Shown one piece after another: positions 37,111 through 46,536 of a DNA stretch of 64,000 nt. The stretch is from Clostridium jeddahitimonense. Its GTDB lineage: Bacteria > Bacillota > Clostridia > Clostridiales > Clostridiaceae. Where the stretch lies: assembly GCA_000753455.2 (NCBI GenBank), contig LM994670.1:2326855-2390854 (forward strand), given 5' to 3'. The notes under the pieces were generated by a model. It saw only the letters and a list, made by a program, of their open reading frames with translations. It was not told the origin of the DNA and did no database searches. Every line of letters starts with the position of its first letter. Within the stretch, counting starts at the first letter, position 1. The translations under genes were made by a program, and so were the position numbers.

Positions 37111-38904
37111 TTAAATTTCTTTAATAATAAATTCCTTTGTTTTATTATAAGTTTCGTCATCAACTTCAGCTAATATAAAAGTACCATTTTCTCTATAATC
37201 TTCTTCTAAGACTCTACCATTCCTATGTAAAAATGAATTCATATCACTTCTATCATAAGGAATGATATATTCACACTTCTTCATAGTGTAAGGTAAATTT
37301 TCTTCAATTATGCTTAATAATTCTTCTAAATTTTCTCCAGTTCTTGCTGAAATTTTTATTTTCTCATATTTTGATGTTGCTTCTTCTACAGATAAAATCT
37401 GTTCCTCTGTAGCTTTATCTATCTTATTTAATACTAATAATGTTTTCTTATCTAATGCACCTAGTTCTGCTAATACTTCTTCTACAGCTGCTATTTGCTC
37501 TAAAGCATAATTAGATGAAGCATCTACAACATGACATAAAAGATCTGAATATATTACTTCCTCTAATGTTGATTTAAATGCTTCAACTAAGTCATGTGGC
37601 AATTTTCTTACAAAACCTACCGTATCAGTTAAAGTAATTACTCCTTTATTTTTTAACACTATAGCTCTTGTAGTTATATCTAATGTTGCAAAAAGCATAT
37701 CTGCTTCAAAAACTTTTTCTTTTCCTTGAACATCTTTTTGTGCTGCTACATCACAAAGGTGATTTCTTAAGGTAGATTTACCTGCATTAGTATATCCAAC
37801 TAAAGACACCTTAGGTATACTTTCTTTATTTCTTTTTTCTCTTTGAGTTTCTCTTATTTTTTTAATTTTCTTTAACTCATCATTTAAATCATATATTTCC
37901 TCTTTAATATGTCTTCTGTCTGTCTCAAGCTTCTTTTCTCCAGGACCTCTAGTTCCTATTCCTCCACCAGTTCTTGACATGATAGTTCCAAGGCCTTGAA
38001 GTCTACTCATTCTATATTTTAACTGCGCTAATTCAACTTGAATTTTAGCTTCTCTACTCTTAGCTCTTCTAGCGAATATTTCAAGAATTAAAGTTGTTCT
38101 ATCAATAACCTTAGCTCCTATTGCTGCTTCTAAATTTCTAACTTGTGATCCTGATAGTTCATCATCAAAAATCACTACATTAGCTCTTAATTTTTGTCTA
38201 AGCTGTGCAATCTCAAGAACCTTACCTCTTCCAATATAAAAAGCTGAATCTATTTTACTTCTGCTCTGATACACACTTTCTAATACAGGAATATCACAAG
38301 CCCTTGTTAATTCCCTTAGCTCCTCTAAACTTTCTCTTGTATCAGAACCTACTAAAATAGCTTTTTCCCCTTCATCTTCAACTATATCTTTTTCCTTTAT
38401 AAGAGATTCTATATAAGATATCTTATTTAAAATATGTATTTTTGATATATCTTCTAACGATATATTTTGTAACTCTTCATAATCAAGCTTATCATCAAAT
38501 ACAGTTAATAATCCCAAAGAACAATCTAAAATCTTATCTTCATAAATTCCAATTGCTACTATAGCATCTAACTTTAATTTTAAAAGTGCACTTATATCCA
38601 ATGCAGATAAGTTACTCATACCATTTGGATGAGTGTGTATGATTCTTACTCCTGCAAGTCTTTTCTCTCTTATATCTAAAGTTTCTATTTCAACGGAAGT
38701 AGAATCTCCAATTGCTATAGACCTAATATTTCCTCTTCTATCTATAGCTACGCTTATTTCCCTTTCTATAAATGATGAAACCCTAGAGATAGTTTGTATA
38801 ATCTCTAAAGAACAAACTTCATCTTTAGGACATTTAGCTTTATAAAGTCTTTCTAATTCTTCTATTGCTGACTTTTTAACTCCATCTATATTTCCATATA
38901 TCAT
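37111..38904 (-). CDS. hflX: GTPase HflX with an N-terminal JAMM-like domain
   Basis: 597 residues, about 170 more than Bacillus HflX. From about residue 160 it is a standard HflX: nucleotide-binding HflX domain (AILVGSDTRESLEELRELTR, VIFDDELSGSQVRNLE), the glycine-rich RTGGGIGTRGPGEKKLETDR, and the G domain with GYTNAGKST, DTVGFVRKLPHDLVEAF and NKID. HflX splits stalled or hibernating ribosomes. The extra N-terminal 150 residues carry IIHTHPNGMSNLSALD (88-103), the H-x-H...S-x-x-D pattern of JAB/JAMM and RadC metalloproteins, with a possible Glu in IEREISVAID. Confidence 0.93.
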   Translation of the reverse strand: MIYGNIDGVKKSAIEELERLYKAKCPKDEVCSLEIIQTISRVSSFIEREISVAIDRRGNIRSIAIGDSTSVEIETLDIREKRLAGVRIIHTHPNGMSNLSALDISALLKLKLDAIVAIGIYEDKILDCSLGLLTVFDDKLDYEELQNISLEDISKIHILNKISYIESLIKEKDIVEDEGEKAILVGSDTRESLEELRELTRACDIPVLESVYQSRSKIDSAFYIGRGKVLEIAQLRQKLRANVVIFDDELSGSQVRNLEAAIGAKVIDRTTLILEIFARRAKSREAKIQVELAQLKYRMSRLQGLGTIMSRTGGGIGTRGPGEKKLETDRRHIKEEIYDLNDELKKIKKIRETQREKRNKESIPKVSLVGYTNAGKSTLRNHLCDVAAQKDVQGKEKVFEADMLFATLDITTRAIVLKNKGVITLTDTVGFVRKLPHDLVEAFKSTLEEVIYSDLLCHVVDASSNYALEQIAAVEEVLAELGALDKKTLLVLNKIDKATEEQILSVEEATSKYEKIKISARTGENLEELLSIIEENLPYTMKKCEYIIPYDRSDMNSFLHRNGRVLEEDYRENGTFILAEVDDETYNKTKEFIIKEI

Positions 38905-39105
38905 ATAATCACCTCGTAACTAATATTTTAGCCCTTAAAATTAATATACTCACTTTATTATATTTATATTAATTTTCTAATTTGAGATAGTTTTATTTTT
39001 AAATCTTTTTATCTACACACCCAAATCTTTCATTAATTGTATACTATTCCTGATTAAAAGTAAATAAATCCATATAGATGATAAAAATCATATTTTCAAA
39101 AAATA

Positions 39106-39145
39106 ATCCAATTATAAATCAATAATTATCAACTTACAATTGGAT
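39106..39145 (-). terminator. Probable terminator after the three-LysM lysozyme gene
   Basis: ATCCAATT (39106-39113) pairs with AATTGGAT (39138-39145), with a few more pairs inside. The minus strand continues TATTTTTTG. It lies 55 bases past the lysozyme stop. The remainder of the 295-base gap 38905-39199 shows nothing else. Confidence 0.6.
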
Positions 39146-39199
39146 ATAACTTTTTAATATTCTCTTTTAATAAAAACCCATAATGAATAATATAAACAC

Positions 39200-40312
39200 T
39201 TATTTAATTCTTAATACTTGCCCTACATATATTAAATTTATATTAGATATTTTATTTAGACTTGCTATAGCAGCAGTTGTTGTTCCAAATTTTGAAGCTA
39301 TTGCACTTAAAGTATCTCCACTTACTACTGTATAGTATATTTTTTGTGTCTGCTGAGTTGTTGTACTTGATATTGATGGAATTCTTAAAACCTGCCCAAC
39401 ATATATTAAGTTTATATTACTTATTCCATTCAAATCTGCTAAATCAGATATACTCACGCCATACTTAACTGCAATTTCACTTAAAGTATCACCTGCTACT
39501 ACTGTGTAGCTTTTAAAATTTCCACCGGTAACACTTGTAGTATTATTAGAGGATGATGGTATCTTTAAAACCTGCCCTACATATATCAAATTAGGATTGG
39601 TAATTCCATTTAAACTTGCTAAAGTTGATGTACCAATACCATATTTAGCTGCAATTTCACTTAATGTATCACCATATACTACAGTGTAAGTATTCTCTGT
39701 ACTTGACCTATCTATAGAAGGGTTGGTTACCACATTTCCATTTAAATATACATTTTCATTAAATAAATTAGTATCAACATTCACTGATCCTATATAATTA
39801 GCACTTGAGTATTGTTGTCCTGCAAATTTAGCAAATCCATGGTTGCTTGGCGCTGCATAGTAATTTCCATCGTTTGTTCCATAATAAGCTAACCATAAAG
39901 TTCTCTTTGATATTTCACTATTCAAACTTAATTGTTTAGCATATGAATAATTACAATATACCATACACTCAACTCCTAAAGCACTTTCTACATAACTTAT
40001 AAAATCTAATATCTGTCCATAAGAATAAGTTGTTTCTATATCAATCGTTGGTTTAACTTTCATATTGCTTAAATATGGCTTAATTTTACTTACAAAATAT
40101 TGTGCTTCTGCAGTTCCATTATTTCTAAAAAAATGATAAAATCCAATTTTCATATTACTACTTAAAGCTGCATTCACTTGACTATCCAAGAGAGGATTTT
40201 TATAATTGGTAGATTCTGTGGCTTTTATTATACAAACATCAAACCCCATACTATTTGCCGTACTAAAGTTTAATCCAGCTTGGTAGTTACTTATATCTAT
40301 ACCTTTTATCAA
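39200..40312 (-). CDS. GH25 lysozyme with three LysM domains
   Basis: 370 residues, a paralogue of the protein at 28489-29970. The GH25 domain (about 1-195) has [33 protein letters not shown] and VDTNLF. Three LysM repeats follow, each with GDTLSxIA and [12 protein letters not shown] or a close variant. No signal peptide is seen. It would hydrolyse N-acetylmuramic acid to N-acetylglucosamine links, with LysM binding the glycan. Its second acidic motif is IDIE where the paralogue has LDLEE. Confidence 0.9.
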   Translation of the reverse strand: MIKGIDISNYQAGLNFSTANSMGFDVCIIKATESTNYKNPLLDSQVNAALSSNMKIGFYHFFRNNGTAEAQYFVSKIKPYLSNMKVKPTIDIETTYSYGQILDFISYVESALGVECMVYCNYSYAKQLSLNSEISKRTLWLAYYGTNDGNYYAAPSNHGFAKFAGQQYSSANYIGSVNVDTNLFNENVYLNGNVVTNPSIDRSSTENTYTVVYGDTLSEIAAKYGIGTSTLASLNGITNPNLIYVGQVLKIPSSSNNTTSVTGGNFKSYTVVAGDTLSEIAVKYGVSISDLADLNGISNINLIYVGQVLRIPSISSTTTQQTQKIYYTVVSGDTLSAIASKFGTTTAAIASLNKISNINLIYVGQVLRIK

Positions 40313-40635
40313 CTCAATACGCCCCCTTTAACAGTTATTAAAATCTTTCTTATCCTTTATAATATATCTAGTTTTTTTAGTTTCTTAAAGTTTACAAAAC
40401 TGCTGAAGCTATATTGTATTATATTCTCCATATTACTTTACTTGTGCTAGTATTTTAGAGTTGCAAAAAATTTAATTTATGCTAATATTTAAAATATATA
40501 TACAATATAAAATAAGCAAATTATAGTTTAAAGCATACTCTAAACATACATTAAAAGTAATTTTATCATATTCTTATTTGTATATTATATTATTACATAA
40601 GTGATTTTAAGGAATATAGTACTGGAGGGTTTACA
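40313..40635. other. Divergent intergenic region upstream of hpt and the lysozyme
   Basis: 323 very AT-rich bases. It ends in GGAGGG before the hpt start. No riboswitch blocks, hairpins or frames were recognised, and promoters cannot be placed with confidence because almost any position gives a TATAAT-like hexamer. Confidence 0.5.
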
Positions 40636-41157
40636 ATGGAAGATAAGAAGCGTAATATTCTTTTTTCTGAAGAGCAAATTAAAACTAGAGTTAAAGAATT
40701 AGGAGAACAAATTTCTAAGGATTACGAAGGTGAGGAACTTTATGTACTTCCTTTATTAAGAGGAAGTTTTGTATTTGGAGCTGATATATTTAAATCTATT
40801 GATGTGAAAGCTAAAGTAGGATTTATGACTACTTCTAGTTATGGACACGGAGAAGTTAGCACTGGAAATGTTAAAGTAGTAAATGATATTCCAGATAATA
40901 TAGAAGGATTAAATGTTCTTATAGTTGACGATATTGTCGACACTGGCTATACAATGTCATTTGCAGTTGATCACGTAAAAAAATTAGGTGCAAAATCAGT
41001 TAAAACATGTGTATTACTAGATAAACCATCTAGAAGAAAAGTTGAAATAACACCTGACTACTGTTGTTTTGAAATCGAAGACTTATTTGTAGTAGGCTAC
41101 GGATTAGATTACCATGGATTCTACAGAAATGTTCCTTACGTATTTAATTGGGAATAA
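40636..41157 (+). CDS. hpt: Hypoxanthine phosphoribosyltransferase
   Basis: 173 residues, full length. It salvages hypoxanthine and guanine to IMP and GMP with PRPP. The PRPP-binding motif VLIVDDIVDTGYTM lies at about 95-108. LPLLRGSFVFGADI near 33 is the cis-peptide loop region, and the flexible loop has TTSSYGHGE. FEIEDLFVVGYGLDY near 147 is the base-binding C-terminal block. It has a perfect terminator downstream (41215-41241). Confidence 0.95.
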   Translation: MEDKKRNILFSEEQIKTRVKELGEQISKDYEGEELYVLPLLRGSFVFGADIFKSIDVKAKVGFMTTSSYGHGEVSTGNVKVVNDIPDNIEGLNVLIVDDIVDTGYTMSFAVDHVKKLGAKSVKTCVLLDKPSRRKVEITPDYCCFEIEDLFVVGYGLDYHGFYRNVPYVFNWE

Positions 41158-41173
41158 ATCATATTTATAGAAT

Positions 41174-41315
41174 TGCGAAGCAATTCATTTAGTGGACAAT
41201 TATAAATTAATGATGAAACTGCTACGGCAGTTTCTTTTTTTGAAATTCCTATCAAAGAATTCCTTCCTTTAATTTTTCATTTATCACTTAGAATTTTTCA
41301 TTGAATCGCTTCGCA
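41174..41315. repeat. MITE-like element with GCGAAGC-containing terminal inverted repeats
   Basis: TGCGAAGCAATTCA (41174-41187) at the left and the complement of TGCGAAGCGATTCA (41302-41315) at the right are near-identical terminal inverted repeats. They enclose about 115 AT-rich bases between the convergent hpt and yunB genes. The left end also forms GAATTGC-GAA-GCAATTC. The element contains the hpt terminator. No coding frame is present. Similar extragenic elements occur in clostridial genomes, but copies elsewhere in this genome could not be checked. Confidence 0.55.
41215..41241 (+). terminator. Intrinsic terminator of hpt
   Basis: GAAACTGC, loop TACG, GCAGTTTC, then seven T on the plus strand. 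It lies 58 bases after the hpt stop, inside the inverted-repeat element. Confidence 0.9.
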
Positions 41316-41324
41316 CTTTATTTA

Positions 41325-41981
41325 TTATCTTCCTATATTTATAGCTGTGTCTGGAATCTTCCCAACTATTATTGTTTCTGAAACAGGTATTTCACAGGAT
41401 AATTCAACGTCTTTGCTAGCAAGCGGAACTACTAATCTCATCTTCACATCTATATTTAAATAAATTTTATGTCTAACTTGATTAATCCCTGCGCTTTCAA
41501 ATGTCGAATCATAACTTGTGTTAAGATTACCTATCTGCTCCATTTTTACATTTATCTTTGGTCCCATCCTATAAAAAAAAGCATTATTAGTCATATATCC
41601 AAGTGGAACTTTCGCCCCTAACTCACCTAAATTCTGAAGTTTTTCGTTGCAAGCCAATACAACTTCTGCAGTAAGCTTATTTTGCTTAATAGTATCTGAC
41701 CTTATCATAGTTATGTTTCCCTCTGAGTCCTTCTCAATTTTCATAATATCATCATAATTAAAATTCTCTTCGTAAATCCTCATTGTTTCTTCATTTATAA
41801 CCTTTATAGCCTCTGCCTTCATTGTAATTTCTGCTATATCTAATACAGTTGGTAAAATCCTCTTTTGAAATAAATATAAAAAAGAATTAAACGCCACCAC
41901 AATGGCTATAATAACAAATATCGTATTGGGAATTTGAATTTTATTTTTACCTCGTCTTGGTTTTTCAGTATAATATCTCAT
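41325..41981 (-). CDS. yunB: Sporulation protein YunB
   Basis: 218 residues. A basic N-terminus and one membrane segment (IPNTIFVIIAIVVAFNSFLY) precede an extracytoplasmic domain. Typical blocks are EITMKAEAIKVINEETMRIY, GELGAKVPLGYMTNNAFFYR, GPKINVKMEQIG and AGINQVRHKIYLNIDVKMRL. YunB is a sigma-E-controlled mother-cell protein in Bacillus, with a role in spore formation and germination. It points to a spore-forming host. Confidence 0.9.
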   Translation of the reverse strand: MRYYTEKPRRGKNKIQIPNTIFVIIAIVVAFNSFLYLFQKRILPTVLDIAEITMKAEAIKVINEETMRIYEENFNYDDIMKIEKDSEGNITMIRSDTIKQNKLTAEVVLACNEKLQNLGELGAKVPLGYMTNNAFFYRMGPKINVKMEQIGNLNTSYDSTFESAGINQVRHKIYLNIDVKMRLVVPLASKDVELSCEIPVSETIIVGKIPDTAINIGR

Positions 41982-42024
41982 CTTTCACCTTAAATTACTT
42001 ATTATTTTATTATTATAATTAATA

Positions 42025-42033
42025 TGCTATAAT
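42025..42033 (+). promoter_or_regulatory. Extended -10 promoter candidate for the penicillin-binding protein gene
   Basis: TATGCTATAAT, an extended -10 element (TGn-TATAAT), lies about 55 bases before the ATG at 42087. The -35 position is only A/T. AAAGGGAGG precedes the ATG. Confidence 0.5.
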
Positions 42034-42086
42034 AAAAGATAATATTATATTTTTTAAATTTGATAACTTAATAAAGGGAGGAACAA

Positions 42087-44867
42087 ATGGCTAATAGTGA
42101 TAAACCTAAAAATAATAAAGTTAACCAGGAAAGTGGCTCCAATAAAAATAAGAAAAAAAAGCTGCCACCTTCTAAAACGAAGAGATTTTTTAAATATTTC
42201 TTTCTTACTATTTTAATAACTGGTTTGCTATTATCAGTTGTAGGGGTAGGCTATGTTGTTGCTGTTATAAAAACTGCACCAACTTTAGATGTAGAATCTA
42301 TACACGATTTAAATCAAACCTCAATGTATTATGATAATAAAGGTGAAGTTATTGATAATATTCCAACACAAGAAGAAAGATATAAAATAAGCTACGAAGA
42401 AATACCTCAAAATTTAATAAATGCATATATTGCAATAGAAGATGAGCGTTTTATGACTCATCCAGGTATTGATGTAAAGAGAATTATAGGTGCTGCTCTT
42501 AGAGATGTAAAAGTTATCCTAACTGGAGAAGGCGGTGTTCATGGAGCTTCTACATTAACACAACAATTAATAAAAAATACTTTATTATTTGAAGAAGCCT
42601 CAAATGAAAATAAAGCAGATAGCGGTCCTCTAGCTTCAGTTAATAGAAAGATAAAAGAAATTTATCTTGCATTAAAACTTGAAAAAGTTCTTAGTAAAGA
42701 AGAAATTGTCACAGCTTACCTAAATACCATTCCACTTGGTGGTTATGTGTATGGTGTTGAAGCTGCTTCTAGATATTTCTTTGGTAAAAAAGCAATAGAT
42801 CTTACTTTACCTGAATGCGCATATATTGCTGGTATAACTCAAGCACCGTCATACTATAGCGCTTATAACACAGAAGCTAAAGACTATCCAAATACTTATA
42901 TAGATAGAACTGAAACTGTTCTTATGAAAATGTTAGAATTAGGGTTTATAAGTAAAGATGAATATGATTCAGCTTATAATTTCACTGCTGAAAATCAATT
43001 TGTTTTTGAACCAATTTCAACTGATTATAAAGTTAAATATGAGTGGTTTATATATCCCGCTCTAGAACAAGTAAGAAATGACTTGAAAGAGAAATATAAA
43101 TATACAGACGAAGAAGTTAATACATTATTTGTTAATGGTGGTTTGAAAATTTATACAACTCTAGATACTTCTATACAAGATGCCGTTCAAGCAGTTTTAG
43201 ATGATAGAAATAACTTAAACGTCGATTGGGATACTAATCCTGGAGATGCTGTAACATATGATGACACTAATGGTAATGGTGTTCAAGATGAAGGGGAAGT
43301 TTCATACCCATTACTTCAATCTGCAGCAACAATAATGGATTATAGAACTGGTAAAGTTCTTGCTTTAGTAGGTGGTAGAGGTGAACAACCTCCTCATTCA
43401 ATAAATAGAGCTTATGATGATTTAAAACCAATTGCGTCAACTACTAAGCCATTAACTGTTTATGGTCCTGGCATTGATACTAAAATAATAACAGCTGCTA
43501 CACCATTAGACGATGCACCTGTTTCATCTTCAATTTTAAATAAATATGGATTTACAGCTGGTCTTAATAACTACAATTTTAAGTTTGATGGCTTTATAAC
43601 TGCTAGAGATGGTATAGCCTTCTCTAAAAATATAACTTCAGTTAAACTTGTAGATAAAATCGGAATGGATACTGCATTAGAATACGGGGAAAAAGCTGGA
43701 ATAGTATACAATGACGTTTCTAAGACTTCTATGTCAGCCATAGCTTTAGGCCAACATGATAATAGTCCTGAAGATAGAGATGGTGGAAATACAACTATTT
43801 TAGCTTCTGCCTTTGGCTCATTTGGTAATAATGGTGTTAGAAACGAACCTATATTATACACAAAGGTTGAAGATGCTACTGGTAAAGTTCTACTTGAAAA
43901 AGAACCAAAAGCAACTCAATTGTTCTCACCACAGACTGCATATATTATGTATGATATATTAAAAGGACCTATAACTAGATTTGATGCTGGCGCTGCTCAA
44001 TTTAGTGACATTCCTGTTGCTGGTAAGACAGGTACAACTAATAATGTTGATGCATTCTGGTTTGCTGGATTAACACCTTATTACTCTGCATCAGTTTGGA
44101 TAGGCTATGATATGCCTCAACCAATGTCTGGATATAGTAGTGCTGCTGCTGAGCTTTGGGGAAAAGTAATGGCTCAAGTGCATCAAGGATTAGAATATAA
44201 AGAAATTGAAAAGCCTTCTGGAATTGTAAATGCAACAATTTGTATTGATTCTGGCAAACTTGCTACTGATCTTTGTAATCAAGATCAAAGGGGTGGCAGA
44301 GTTAGGACTGAAATGTTTATAGAAGGTACACAACCAAATTCAGTTTGTGATGTGCATGTAAAAGTAAAAGTTAATAAGAATAATAATAAACTTGCTACCG
44401 ATAATACACCAAAGGGTTTAGTAGAAGAAAAAGTATTTATAAAGAAGGAAAATGCAAGCAAAGATGCTGCAGACTTCCCTTACGTAATACCAACTGAAAA
44501 AGATGATACTAAACCTGAAGAAAAAATTAAACTATCACAAATTGGATTAAAACAAAACATGGATTTATATGATGCTATAGTTATTTTAAATGACAAAGGC
44601 ATCAAGTATACCTTTGTTGGTGGCGAATCAGTTTCAGGTACGTTAACTCCTAAAACTTATACCTTAATAAATTTCACTACTGAAATAGTTAAAGATGGTA
44701 CTGTAGAGTTAACAATAAAAAAATTAGAAACTCCACCTGAAGAGTCACCAGGCATCGGTAACGATAATCCTGACACAGAAAATCCAGGAAACACCCCTGG
44801 TAACGGCGAAAATAATGGTGGTCAAGATAATAACGGAGCGACAACTCCTGAAACTCCAACACCATAA
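42087..44867 (+). CDS. Class A penicillin-binding protein (bifunctional, PBP1A type)
   Basis: 926 residues. A lysine-rich cytoplasmic tail and a membrane anchor (YFFLTILITGLLLSVVGVGY) precede a GT51 glycosyltransferase domain with AIEDERFMTHPGIDVKRIIG, GASTLTQQLIKN and ALKLEKVLSKEEI. The transpeptidase domain has STTKP (SxxK), SKN and GKTGTTN. Near residue 830 a PASTA-like domain starts (QNMDLYDAIVILNDKGIKY), then a Pro/Gly/Asn-rich tail ends the protein. It polymerises and crosslinks peptidoglycan at the membrane. It is transcribed alone. Confidence 0.95.
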   Translation: MANSDKPKNNKVNQESGSNKNKKKKLPPSKTKRFFKYFFLTILITGLLLSVVGVGYVVAVIKTAPTLDVESIHDLNQTSMYYDNKGEVIDNIPTQEERYKISYEEIPQNLINAYIAIEDERFMTHPGIDVKRIIGAALRDVKVILTGEGGVHGASTLTQQLIKNTLLFEEASNENKADSGPLASVNRKIKEIYLALKLEKVLSKEEIVTAYLNTIPLGGYVYGVEAASRYFFGKKAIDLTLPECAYIAGITQAPSYYSAYNTEAKDYPNTYIDRTETVLMKMLELGFISKDEYDSAYNFTAENQFVFEPISTDYKVKYEWFIYPALEQVRNDLKEKYKYTDEEVNTLFVNGGLKIYTTLDTSIQDAVQAVLDDRNNLNVDWDTNPGDAVTYDDTNGNGVQDEGEVSYPLLQSAATIMDYRTGKVLALVGGRGEQPPHSINRAYDDLKPIASTTKPLTVYGPGIDTKIITAATPLDDAPVSSSILNKYGFTAGLNNYNFKFDGFITARDGIAFSKNITSVKLVDKIGMDTALEYGEKAGIVYNDVSKTSMSAIALGQHDNSPEDRDGGNTTILASAFGSFGNNGVRNEPILYTKVEDATGKVLLEKEPKATQLFSPQTAYIMYDILKGPITRFDAGAAQFSDIPVAGKTGTTNNVDAFWFAGLTPYYSASVWIGYDMPQPMSGYSSAAAELWGKVMAQVHQGLEYKEIEKPSGIVNATICIDSGKLATDLCNQDQRGGRVRTEMFIEGTQPNSVCDVHVKVKVNKNNNKLATDNTPKGLVEEKVFIKKENASKDAADFPYVIPTEKDDTKPEEKIKLSQIGLKQNMDLYDAIVILNDKGIKYTFVGGESVSGTLTPKTYTLINFTTEIVKDGTVELTIKKLETPPEESPGIGNDNPDTENPGNTPGNGENNGGQDNNGATTPETPTP

Positions 44868-44880
44868 AATACAAACTGAT

Positions 44881-44910
44881 AAGAGCTACCATTAAGGTGG
44901 CTCTTATTTT
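44881..44910 (+). terminator. Terminator of the penicillin-binding protein gene
   Basis: AAGAGCTACC, loop ATTAA, GGTGGCTCTT (one G-T pair), then ATTTT on the plus strand. It starts 13 bases after the stop codon. Confidence 0.8.
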
Positions 44911-45004
44911 ATGCATAATTATCTCAAGAGTTATTCATATATTTTCATTTTTCAAGATTATTAACAGACGAAATATAATTTTATGAATTTTTTATTTTCA
45001 CTTC

Positions 45005-45033
45005 TTGCATTTTTTCCATATTTAATATATTAT
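45005..45033 (+). promoter_or_regulatory. Promoter candidate for the AGCS symporter gene
   Basis: TTGCAT, a 17-base spacer and TATTAT (45028-45033) lie 45 bases before the ATG at 45078. In such AT-rich DNA the support is moderate. Confidence 0.5.
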
Positions 45034-45077
45034 TATATTAATACAAAAATAACTTTAGATAAAATAGGGGGTACACA

Positions 45078-46499
45078 ATGGATAAAATACATAGTTTAAT
45101 CCTACACTTTAATGATTTTTTATGGACTTATGTCCTAATTATTTCTCTTATCACTATAGGAATTTATTTCTCTTTTAAAACAAACTTTATCCAATTTAGA
45201 AGATTAAAAGATATGTTTAAACTTCTTGGAGAGGGTTCAGCTGAAAAGGGGTCAGTTTCATCTTTCCAAGCTTTCTGTATAGGTACAGCTTCAAGAGTTG
45301 GTACTGGTAACCTTGCGGGTGTAGCTTCCGCTATAGCAGTTGGTGGTCCTGGTGCAGTTTTTTGGATGTGGCTTATCGCCTTACTTGGTTCTGCTTCAGC
45401 ATTTATAGAGTCTACTTTAGCTCAAATATATAAAGTTAAAGATGGTGACTCTTTCAGAGGTGGTCCAGCTTACTATATGGAAAAAGGATTAAAGAAAAAA
45501 TGGATGGGAATATTATTCTCAATATTAATTATAATTTGTTTTGGTTTTGCATTTAACTCTGTACAATCTAATACAATAGCAGCTGCTTTCCAATCTTCTT
45601 TTGGTATGAATAAAGCTGTTGTAGGTATTGTGCTTACAATTTTAACTGCAATAATTATTTTTGGTGGCGTAAATAGAGTTGCAAAAATTTCTTCTGTTAT
45701 TGTTCCTATAATGGCATCTGCTTATATATTAATTGCAATGTTTGTTATAGCTAAAAATATAACTGCTATACCTTCATTATTTGCACTTATATTTAAAAAC
45801 GCCTTTGGTATAGAACAAATAGTTGGTGGTGGAATAGGTGCTGCTTTAATGCAAGGTATAAAAAGAGGTTTATTCTCCAATGAAGCCGGTATGGGTTCTG
45901 CTCCAAACGCTGCTGCTACAGCTTCAGTTTCTCATCCAGCTAAACAAGGTTTAATACAAACACTAGGAGTATTCACTGATACATTAATAATCTGTACTGC
46001 TACAGCATTTATTATACTATTATCTGGAGAGTACGCTAGTGGAAACCTTACTGGAATAGAATTAACTCAATCTGCTTTAATTTCTCAAGTTGGATCTTGG
46101 GGTGGTACATTTATAGCAATATGTATCTTACTATTTGCATTTAGTTCTATTATAGGTAACTACTACTACGGAGAAACAAATATCCAATTTATTTCAAATA
46201 AAAAGATTTATTTATATATCTATAGAATAATCGTAATAGGAATGGTATTCTTTGGATCAATTGCATCAATGCAATTTGTATGGGATATCGCCGATGTATT
46301 CATGGGACTTATGGCTGTAATTAACTTAATTGCTATAGTTCTATTAAGTAAAATTGCTATTAAAGCATATAAAGATTACGCTTCACAAAAGCAAGTTGGT
46401 AAAGATCCAGTATTCTATGCTTCTTCTATTCCTGAATTAGGAGATGAAGTTGAACAATGGAGAGATGATACTGTATCAAATACTAACGAGGCTATATAA
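45078..46499 (+). CDS. Sodium:alanine/glycine symporter (AGCS family)
   Basis: 473 residues with about ten membrane segments. Family blocks include SFQAFCIGTASRVGTGNLAG near residue 63, GGPGAVFWMWLIALLGSASA near 88, RGGPAYYMEKGL near 127, and RGLFSNEAGMGSAPNAAATA around 263, the AGCS signature. It takes up small neutral amino acids with Na+. GGGGG precedes the ATG. It is a single gene ended by a perfect palindromic terminator shared with the convergent gene. Confidence 0.93.
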   Translation: MDKIHSLILHFNDFLWTYVLIISLITIGIYFSFKTNFIQFRRLKDMFKLLGEGSAEKGSVSSFQAFCIGTASRVGTGNLAGVASAIAVGGPGAVFWMWLIALLGSASAFIESTLAQIYKVKDGDSFRGGPAYYMEKGLKKKWMGILFSILIIICFGFAFNSVQSNTIAAAFQSSFGMNKAVVGIVLTILTAIIIFGGVNRVAKISSVIVPIMASAYILIAMFVIAKNITAIPSLFALIFKNAFGIEQIVGGGIGAALMQGIKRGLFSNEAGMGSAPNAAATASVSHPAKQGLIQTLGVFTDTLIICTATAFIILLSGEYASGNLTGIELTQSALISQVGSWGGTFIAICILLFAFSSIIGNYYYGETNIQFISNKKIYLYIYRIIVIGMVFFGSIASMQFVWDIADVFMGLMAVINLIAIVLLSKIAIKAYKDYASQKQVGKDPVFYASSIPELGDEVEQWRDDTVSNTNEAI

Positions 46500-46501
46500 T
46501 A

Positions 46502-46535
46502 GAAATGGACGAGTTATTAATAACTCGTCCATTTC
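46502..46535. terminator. Perfect palindrome, bidirectional terminator
   Basis: GAAATGGACGAGTTATT is followed directly by its exact complement (34 bases). It lies between the stops of the AGCS gene (plus) and the gene at 46537 (minus). T residues follow on the plus strand. Confidence 0.85.
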
Positions 46536-46536
46536 T

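Noticed and set aside
40313..40635. Possible purine riboswitch before hpt
   Set aside because: The conserved TATA...GTTTCTAC core of purine aptamers is absent, and the region is almost featureless A/T.
44689..44916. Minus-strand frame across the end of the penicillin-binding protein gene and its terminator
   Set aside because: It is opposite the repetitive Pro/Gly/Asn-rich tail, crosses the terminator and has no ribosome site.
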